From: Streptomyces spinoverrucosus | GTDB taxonomy: Bacteria > Actinomycetota > Actinomycetes > Streptomycetales > Streptomycetaceae | Length of the DNA stretch: 64,000 bases | Assembly: GCF_006539505.1 (NCBI RefSeq) | Contig: NZ_BJND01000008.1 | Coordinates: 310,001-374,000 of the forward strand | Reading direction: 5' to 3' | Part shown: positions 58,663 through 64,000 of the stretch, in pieces | How the letters are laid out: each line of letters starts with the position of its first letter | Position numbering within the stretch: the first letter of the stretch is position 1 | Notes under the pieces: model-generated | The model's input: only the letters and a program-made list of their open reading frames with translations | The model's database searches: none | What the model was told of the DNA's origin: nothing | Translations under genes and position numbers: made by a program

Positions 58663-61185
58663 ATGACACGCAACGCCCCCACCCGTCGAGAGTTCTGGCA
58701 CGGTGTCCTGGCCGCCGGCAGCGGCCTCACGCCCCTTCCGCGCTGGACCAGGGAGCCGGTCACCGGCCTGGCCGAGTACCGGGCGCCTGTGCCCGCGGGC
58801 CACGCGACAGCTCTGCGTCGGCTGGCGGACGACCTGGCGATACCGCTGAGCAGCGTGGTTCTGGCCGCGCACGCGAAGGTGCTGGCCACGCTGAGTGGCG
58901 AACGCGAGGTCACCACCGGTTACGTCGCCGCCGACGGCCGGCCGCTGCCGTGCCGGCTGACCACCGGAGCCGGCGCGTGGCGGACCCTGCTGCACGACAC
59001 CCACGACGTCGTCTCGCACCTTCTGGCCCACCAGGACTTCCCCGTGGACGACCTCAGGCGCGAACTCGGCCTGACCGAAGCATCGTTTGAAACCGAGTTC
59101 GATCCCACGGGCAGCGACAACACCGACACCGGGGGCGGACCGGCCGGAAACACCGTGCTGTGGGTGGGCATCGAGCACCACGGCGACGCTGGGCCGACAC
59201 TGCGGCTGCGCTACCGCACGGACGTCTTCGACCGTGGCTACGCCGCCCGGGTCGCCGGTTATCACCTGACCGCGCTCGCGCTGATCGCCGCCGACCCGGA
59301 TGCCGACCATGCGGCGCAGAGCCTGCTGTCCGCTAAGGAGTTGCGGTTCCAGCTCGACGGGCTGGCCGGGCCGCGCCGGGAACTGCCGGAGCGGCGGGTG
59401 CACGAGCTGTTCGAGGAACGCGTACGGCTCCATCCGAACGCCGTCGCCGCGCAACACGGCACCCGGCAGTGGACCTACCAGGAGCTCAACCGCCGCGCCA
59501 ACCGGCTGGCCGGAGCCCTGCGGGACCGAGGACTGCACCGCGAAGGCGTCGTCGCGGTGGTGACGGAGCGGAACCTGGACTGGCTGGCCGCCGTCCTGGC
59601 GGTGTTCAAGGCCGGCGGCGTCTACCTGCCCATCGAGCCGCATCTGCCGACTGAACGCATCAAGGCGATGCTGACCCGTGCCGGATGCCGGCTCGTGGTG
59701 ACCGAACCGGCCGCCACCACGACCCTCCGGCCGGCCCTCGCCCCGCTGCCCGACGTCCGGACGCTGCACGTCGAGACCGCCTACGACGAGGACCACCCCG
59801 AGACCGATCCCGATATCGACGTGGCAGCCGACCAACTGGCCTACATCTACTTCACCTCCGGCTCCACGGGTGAGCCCAAGGGCGCGATGTGCGAACACGC
59901 GGGCATGCTCAACCACCTCTACGCCAAGATCGACGACCTGGAGATCGGCGAAGGGGACGTGGTCGCGCAGACCGCGCCGCAGTGCTTCGACATCTCGCTG
60001 TGGCAACTGGTCTCCGCGCTCCTGGTCGGTGGACGGACCCTGCTGGTCGAGCAGGAGGCGATCCTCGACGTCGAGCGGTTCGTCGAGAAGATCGTCGACG
60101 GCCGGGTCGCCGTGCTCCAGGTCGTCCCCTCGTACCTCGAAGTCGTACTGGCCTACCTGGAGCAGCACCCGCGCGAACTTCCGGACCTGCGGCATGTGTC
60201 GGTCACGGGTGAGGCGCTGAAGAAGGAACTCGCCCAGCGCTGGTTCACCGCCCAGCCCCACATCAAGCTCGTCAACGCCTACGGGCTGACCGAGACCAGC
60301 GACGACACCAACCACGCGATCATGGACCGGGTACCGGACACCGACCGGGTCCCGCTGGGCCGACCGGTCAACAACGTGCACGTCTATGTCGTCGACGAGC
60401 ACCTCAACCCCGTGCCGCTCGGTGCGCCCGGCGTGATCGCCTTCTCCGGGGTCTGCGTCGGCCGCGGCTACGTCAACGACCCCGAGCGCACCCGGCCGGT
60501 CTACCTGCCCGATCCCCACCGTGCGGGCATGCGCCTGTACCGCAGCGGGGACGTCGGCCGCTGGCGGCCCGACGGCACGCTGGAGTTCCTCGGCCGCCGG
60601 GACAGCCAGGTGAAGATCCGCGGGTTCCGGATCGAGATCGGCGAGATCGAGAACACTCTGCTGCGCGTGCCCGGGGTCCGTGACAGCGCCGTGGTGGTCG
60701 CCGAACGGCCCGACCACAGCACCCACCTGGTGGCCTTCTACACCGCCCCGCACCCCCTGGAGACGGGCATCCTGCTGGACCGGCTGGGCGCATCACTGCC
60801 CGCGTACATGGTTCCGTCAGCCGTCCACTGGCGGGAGAGCCTCCCGCTCACCGCGAACAGCAAGGTCGACCGAAAGGCCTTGACGGCCCTGGCCACGCGG
60901 CTGCAGGCCGCAGAGGCGGGTGTCCAGGCGCCGAGTACGCCGGCCGAGCAGCGGCTGGCGGCAGCATGGTCGGGTGTGCTCGGCATCCCGCAGGACCGGA
61001 TCGACCGGCGGGACAACTTCTTCGACCGGGGCGGCACCTCCCTGTCGGCCGTGAAGCTCGCCATCACCCTGGACCGCGCGGTGTCACTCAAGGACGTCAT
61101 CCGCCACCCCGTCCTGACCGACCTGGCCCGGTTCCTGGACGACGCGACCCATCGGCACTCCACCGCACCGCAGGCCTTGACCTGA
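58663..61185 (+). CDS. NRPS protein: half condensation-adenylation-carrier
   Basis: An 840-aa NRPS module. Residues about 1-215 resemble the C-terminal half of a condensation domain; no HHxxxDG motif is present, so it is not a full condensing domain. The adenylation domain spans about 239-745: TSGSTGEPKGAM (A3), NAYGLTET (A5), RRDSQVKIRGFRIEIGEIE (A8) and LTANSKVDRKAL (A10). A carrier domain follows, with DNFFDRGGTSL (Ser793). Reading the pocket against the GrsA pattern gives Asp235, Ile236, Trp239, Asp330 and Asp331 with Lys517; two acidic residues fit a basic side chain such as Dap. It sits 38 bp after the membrane synthetase and has AGAGG upstream. Specificity is inferred. Confidence 0.85.
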   Translation: MTRNAPTRREFWHGVLAAGSGLTPLPRWTREPVTGLAEYRAPVPAGHATALRRLADDLAIPLSSVVLAAHAKVLATLSGEREVTTGYVAADGRPLPCRLTTGAGAWRTLLHDTHDVVSHLLAHQDFPVDDLRRELGLTEASFETEFDPTGSDNTDTGGGPAGNTVLWVGIEHHGDAGPTLRLRYRTDVFDRGYAARVAGYHLTALALIAADPDADHAAQSLLSAKELRFQLDGLAGPRRELPERRVHELFEERVRLHPNAVAAQHGTRQWTYQELNRRANRLAGALRDRGLHREGVVAVVTERNLDWLAAVLAVFKAGGVYLPIEPHLPTERIKAMLTRAGCRLVVTEPAATTTLRPALAPLPDVRTLHVETAYDEDHPETDPDIDVAADQLAYIYFTSGSTGEPKGAMCEHAGMLNHLYAKIDDLEIGEGDVVAQTAPQCFDISLWQLVSALLVGGRTLLVEQEAILDVERFVEKIVDGRVAVLQVVPSYLEVVLAYLEQHPRELPDLRHVSVTGEALKKELAQRWFTAQPHIKLVNAYGLTETSDDTNHAIMDRVPDTDRVPLGRPVNNVHVYVVDEHLNPVPLGAPGVIAFSGVCVGRGYVNDPERTRPVYLPDPHRAGMRLYRSGDVGRWRPDGTLEFLGRRDSQVKIRGFRIEIGEIENTLLRVPGVRDSAVVVAERPDHSTHLVAFYTAPHPLETGILLDRLGASLPAYMVPSAVHWRESLPLTANSKVDRKALTALATRLQAAEAGVQAPSTPAEQRLAAAWSGVLGIPQDRIDRRDNFFDRGGTSLSAVKLAITLDRAVSLKDVIRHPVLTDLARFLDDATHRHSTAPQALT

Positions 61186-61246
61186 TCGCTGTCTCAACGC
61201 CACAGAAAGAACCGCACGGAAAAACCTCACGGAAGGGACGAAAACC

Positions 61247-62251
61247 ATGTCATTCCCCACCACTCCCGCGCCCGTGTTCGCCTCAGTGCCCGAGGTGGGC
61301 CAACTGGACCTGCACCCGGCCAAACCCCCGATACTCCACGCCCCCGCCCACGTGGCCGGCGACGCGGCAGCCTGGGCGGCCGAGCACCGCCCCACCCTGC
61401 GCGGCCTCGTCACCGAACACGGTGCCCTGCTCGTCCGCGGCCTGGGCCTGAGCGACACCGGCCAGGTCGGCGCGGTCTTCCACCGACTGGCCCCCGAGCT
61501 GATGACCGACAAGGAGGCCTTCGCACCCCGCGGCACCTACGCGCCCGGTGTGTACTCCTCCACGGTGTGGCCGGCCAACCAGCCCATGTGCATGCACCAC
61601 GAACTCAGCTACACCCACCGGCCTCCCGGCCTTCTGCTGCTCGCCTGCCTGACCGCGCCCGCCACGGGCGGAGCGACCGCCCTCGCGGATGCTTCCAGTG
61701 TCCTTGAGGCGCTGCCGCCGGAACTCGTCCAGCGGTTCGAACAGGAGGGCTGGCTGCTCACCCGCACCTACAACGACGACATCGGTGCCTCCTGGGCCGA
61801 GGCGTTCGGCACCGACGACCGCGGCGCCGTCGAGGACTACTGCCGTGCCAACGCGATCGAGTTCGCCTGGCAGCCCGACGGTGGCCTGCGGACCCGGCAG
61901 CGCCGCCACGCCGTGGTGCGCCATCCGGTCACGGGCCGACGCTGCTGGTTCAACCAGATCGCGTTCCTCAACGAGTGGACGCTGGCGCCGGAGGTGCGGG
62001 AGTACCTCATCGAGGTCTACGGCCCCGACGCCCTGCCGTTCAACACGCGCTTCGGCGGCGGCGACGCGATCGGCGAGGACGTCATCGAGCTGATCAACAC
62101 CGTCTACGCCGACCACACCGTCCGCGAACCGTGGCAGGCCGGCGATCTGATGCTCGTCGACAATGTCCGCACCGCACACAGCAGGGAGCCCTTCGAGCCA
62201 CCGCGCGAGGTCCTCGTAGCCCTGACCGAACCACAGCACCCCACCCCGTAA
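61247..62251 (+). CDS. TauD/SyrP-like Fe(II)/2-oxoglutarate oxygenase
   Basis: A 334-aa oxygenase of the TauD/clavaminate-synthase fold. The proximal iron ligands appear as H117-x-E119 in MHHELSYTH, using Glu where TauD has Asp, as in SyrP-like amino-acid beta-hydroxylases. The distal His is H311 in RTAHSREPF, and an Arg for 2-oxoglutarate follows. SyrP hydroxylates an amino acid held on a carrier domain, so this enzyme may hydroxylate carrier-bound Dap at C-beta or modify the polymer. It lies between the NRPS and sbnB-like genes with an RBS (GGAAGGGACG). Confidence 0.85.
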   Translation: MSFPTTPAPVFASVPEVGQLDLHPAKPPILHAPAHVAGDAAAWAAEHRPTLRGLVTEHGALLVRGLGLSDTGQVGAVFHRLAPELMTDKEAFAPRGTYAPGVYSSTVWPANQPMCMHHELSYTHRPPGLLLLACLTAPATGGATALADASSVLEALPPELVQRFEQEGWLLTRTYNDDIGASWAEAFGTDDRGAVEDYCRANAIEFAWQPDGGLRTRQRRHAVVRHPVTGRRCWFNQIAFLNEWTLAPEVREYLIEVYGPDALPFNTRFGGGDAIGEDVIELINTVYADHTVREPWQAGDLMLVDNVRTAHSREPFEPPREVLVALTEPQHPTP

Positions 62252-62281
62252 CCCGAACCCGACCCTCGCAAGGAGCACCCC

Positions 62282-63400
62282 ATGACCACGCCCCTTTCCC
62301 CCACACCCCTTTCCCCCACACCCCTATCCGCACGACCGGAGCCGACCGCCGCGCCCCCTCCGGTCACCGTGCCGCCGTTCGCGGTGATCCCCGGCGCCCA
62401 GGTCCAACGCAGCCTCCAGGGCCAGGAGAGGAGGATCGTGGAGCTGGTCGAGGCCACCTACCGGCTGCACGCAGAGGGGGAGTCGGTCAACCCGCCCTCG
62501 TACTTCCTGCGCTTTCCCGACCGCCCGAGCGCCCGCATCATCGCGCTGCCCGCCTCCATCGGCGGGCAGGTACGGGTGGACGGCCTCAAATGGATCTCCA
62601 GCTTCCCCGAGAACGTGCAGGCGGGCGTCCCCCGGGCCTCGGCCGTGCTGATCCTCAACGACCACGACACCGGCTATCCGTTTGCCTGCCTGGAAAGCTC
62701 CATCATCAGCGCCACTCGTACGGCCGCGATGGCCGCATCGGCGGCAACCCGGCTCAGCCGGGGCCGCCGCACCCGCCCGACCCGTGTCGGCTTTTTCGGA
62801 ACGGGCCTGATCGCCCGCTACATCCACACCTTCCTCACCGCGACCGGCTGGTCCTTCGACGACATCGGCGTGCACGACGTGTCCGCGGAACACGCGGCCG
62901 GCTTCCACAGCTACCTGCAAGCCGACCAGGCCGCCCGTGCCACCACCGGCAGGATCACCGTGCACGAGACCCCCGAGGAACTGATCCGCTCCAGCGACCT
63001 CGTCGTCTTCGCCACCGTCGCAGGCCGGCCGCACGTCACCGACCCGGCGTGGTTCACCCACAACCCGCTGGTGCTGCACGTGTCGCTGCGCGACCTCGCC
63101 CCCGAGATCCTGCTCGCCTCGGCCAACATCGTCGACGACGTCGAGCACTGTCTCAAAGCCGACACCTCACCGCACCTGGCCGAACAGCTCACCGGCAACC
63201 GGGACTTCCTCACCGGCACCCTGCACGACGTCATGACCGGCCGCGCGCCACTGCCGGAAGACCGGCCGGTGGTGTTCTCCCCCTTCGGCCTCGGCGTGCT
63301 CGACCTCGCCGTCGGCAAACACGTCTACGACGAGGTCGCCCGCACCGGACAACTGCACGTCATCGCCGACTTCTTCCACGAACTGCGCCGCTACGGCTGA
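62282..63400 (+). CDS. sbnB: SbnB-like diaminopropionate-forming dehydrogenase
   Basis: A 372-aa protein of the ornithine cyclodeaminase/mu-crystallin superfamily, matching SbnB, which oxidatively cleaves ACEGA to L-2,3-diaminopropionate and 2-oxoglutarate using NAD. Evidence: GLKWISSFPENVQAGVPRAS, ILNDHDTGYPFACLESSIIS, the nucleotide-binding GFFGTGLIARYI and FSPFGLGVLDLAVGKHVYDE. It pairs with the SbnA-like gene at the other end of the cluster. AAGGAG precedes the ATG. The N-terminus has an imperfect PLSPT repeat from a 15-bp tandem repeat. Confidence 0.9.
   Translation: MTTPLSPTPLSPTPLSARPEPTAAPPPVTVPPFAVIPGAQVQRSLQGQERRIVELVEATYRLHAEGESVNPPSYFLRFPDRPSARIIALPASIGGQVRVDGLKWISSFPENVQAGVPRASAVLILNDHDTGYPFACLESSIISATRTAAMAASAATRLSRGRRTRPTRVGFFGTGLIARYIHTFLTATGWSFDDIGVHDVSAEHAAGFHSYLQADQAARATTGRITVHETPEELIRSSDLVVFATVAGRPHVTDPAWFTHNPLVLHVSLRDLAPEILLASANIVDDVEHCLKADTSPHLAEQLTGNRDFLTGTLHDVMTGRAPLPEDRPVVFSPFGLGVLDLAVGKHVYDEVARTGQLHVIADFFHELRRYG
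62291..62329 (+). repeat. 15-bp tandem repeat in the sbnB-like N-terminus
   Basis: The unit CCCCTTTCCCCCACA is present twice exactly and a third time partially, encoding PLSPT repeats in a disordered N-terminal tail. It is in frame, so copy-number changes would not break the gene. Confidence 0.85.
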
Positions 63401-63481
63401 GCCGCCCGCGGACACGGTACGGGTGCCGCATGCCCCGTCAGTTCGGCCGACGCCGAAGCAACGGGGACCTAGCGTGTTCCC

Positions 63482-64000
63482 ATGACGCCCTTCGCCACCC
63501 TCCACCACGCCGACGAGCCGCTGCTGCTGCCGAACGCCTGGGACCACGCATCGGCCCACGCGCTGGCCGCGCAGGGGTATGCGGCGATCGGGACGACGAG
63601 CCTGGGGGTAGCGGCGGCAGCCGGGCTGCCGGATGGGGCGGCGGCGACACGGGACGAGACACTGCGGCTCGCGCTCACACTCGGCTCGGGACCCTTTCTG
63701 CTGTCCGTCGACGCGGAAGGGGGCTTCAGCGAGGACCCGGAAGAGGTGGGGGAGTTCGCTCGGCAGCTGGCGGTGGTCGGAGCGGCCGGGATCAACCTGG
63801 AGGACGGACTCGGGCCGACCGCCCGGCACGCCGCGAAGATCGCCGCGGTCAAGGCAGCGGTACCCGACCTCTTCGTGAACGCCCGGACCGACACGTACTG
63901 GTTGGGAGACGGGGAGGGAACGCTGGAGCGGCTCGACGCGTACCAGGAGGCCGGCGCGGACGGGGTGTTCGTCCCGGGCCTGAGTGATGTCGAGGAAATC
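63482..64000 (+). CDS. PEP mutase/isocitrate lyase-family protein (partial)
   Basis: The gene runs off the right edge; 173 codons are visible. It opens MTPFATLHHADEPLLLPNAW and has the TIM-barrel signatures AIGTTSLGVAAAAG, LLSVDAEGGFSEDPEEV, GAAGINLEDGLGP and LFVNARTDTYWLG of the isocitrate lyase/PEP phosphomutase family (PF13714 type), which includes oxaloacetate decarboxylase and methylisocitrate-lyase-like enzymes. It lies 81 bp after the Dap cluster on the same strand and may or may not belong to it. Confidence 0.85.
   Translation, partial: MTPFATLHHADEPLLLPNAWDHASAHALAAQGYAAIGTTSLGVAAAAGLPDGAAATRDETLRLALTLGSGPFLLSVDAEGGFSEDPEEVGEFARQLAVVGAAGINLEDGLGPTARHAAKIAAVKAAVPDLFVNARTDTYWLGDGEGTLERLDAYQEAGADGVFVPGLSDVEEI

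Noticed and set aside
56033..58669. Long minus-strand open frame under the membrane synthetase
   Set aside because: Shadow of the plus-strand gene, whose membrane segments and carrier motif prove the coding strand.
62291..62329. Possible CRISPR or mobile repeat
   Set aside because: Only two and a half 15-bp units, in frame inside a coding N-terminus, with no spacers.
54742..63400. Staphyloferrin B-like siderophore cluster based on sbnA/sbnB
   Set aside because: No IucA/IucC-type siderophore synthetase, citrate synthase or iron uptake gene is present. The partners are a Pls-like membrane protein and an NRPS module instead.
1..64000. tRNA, rRNA, insertion sequences, integrase or attachment sites
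   Set aside because: No cloverleaf-like sequence, transposase, integrase or terminal-repeat pair was recognised in any part of the window.

Overview
The window is very GC-rich. Its genes are tightly packed, often start at GTG or TTG, overlap as ATGA/GTGA, and include many Tat-exported hydrolases. This is a Streptomyces-type actinomycete chromosome segment. No rRNA, tRNA, insertion sequence or CRISPR array was recognised.

Layout. (1) 1-8.6 kb: a sugar-uptake operon on the minus strand (lipoprotein binding protein, two ABC permeases, a 59-aa membrane protein, an intracellular GH29 fucosidase, and the start of a SurA-like chaperone) next to its LacI regulator, with a divergent GH35 beta-galactosidase. 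(2) 8.7-20.3 kb: mixed accessory genes. These are a methyltransferase, an MmyB-type regulator and an SDR sharing an 18-bp operator, VOC and lipoprotein genes, a LysR/MDR/hydrolase group, an NPD oxidoreductase, a parallel beta-helix surface protein, a ThuA protein and a second LacI. Three genes here carry reading-frame lesions (HTH remnant, LysR, beta-helix). (3) 20.5-22 kb: a solitary AAA ATPase. (4) 22-29.3 kb: intracellular GH43 with its own ABC transporter, LacI and 2-hydroxyacid dehydrogenase. (5) 29.7-42.2 kb: a second ABC operon followed by exported GH28 and two alginate-lyase-fold enzymes, an intracellular esterase and a LacI paralogous to the one in (4). (6) 42.3-46.1 kb: mmuM, a maltokinase-cap-like protein and a membrane-anchored beta-strand-repeat protein. 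(7) 46.2-53.4 kb: exported GH43 arabinanase-like and GH43-CBM13 galactanase-like enzymes, PL4 rhamnogalacturonan lyase, CE12 acetylesterase and a DUF2264 enzyme. Regions 4, 5 and 7 together look like an island for pectin, rhamnogalacturonan-I and arabinogalactan use: depolymerisation outside, ABC import (energised by an ATPase encoded elsewhere, presumably MsiK), finishing inside, and LacI control through AACCGGTT-type and GAAAGCGCTTTC-type operators.

(8) 53.9-63.4 kb: the most unusual region, a biosynthetic cluster. SbnA- and SbnB-like enzymes should make L-2,3-diaminopropionate (Dap). A half-condensation/adenylation/carrier protein would activate an amino acid. A separate integral-membrane protein has a carrier domain, six predicted membrane segments and three left-handed beta-helix soluble domains, matching the C-terminal part of epsilon-poly-lysine synthetase (Pls). 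A TauD/SyrP-like oxygenase lies in the operon and an Sfp-type phosphopantetheinyl transferase is beside it. I read this as a split Pls-type assembly line for a Dap polymer or oligomer, possibly hydroxylated. The window ends inside a PEP-mutase/isocitrate-lyase family gene.
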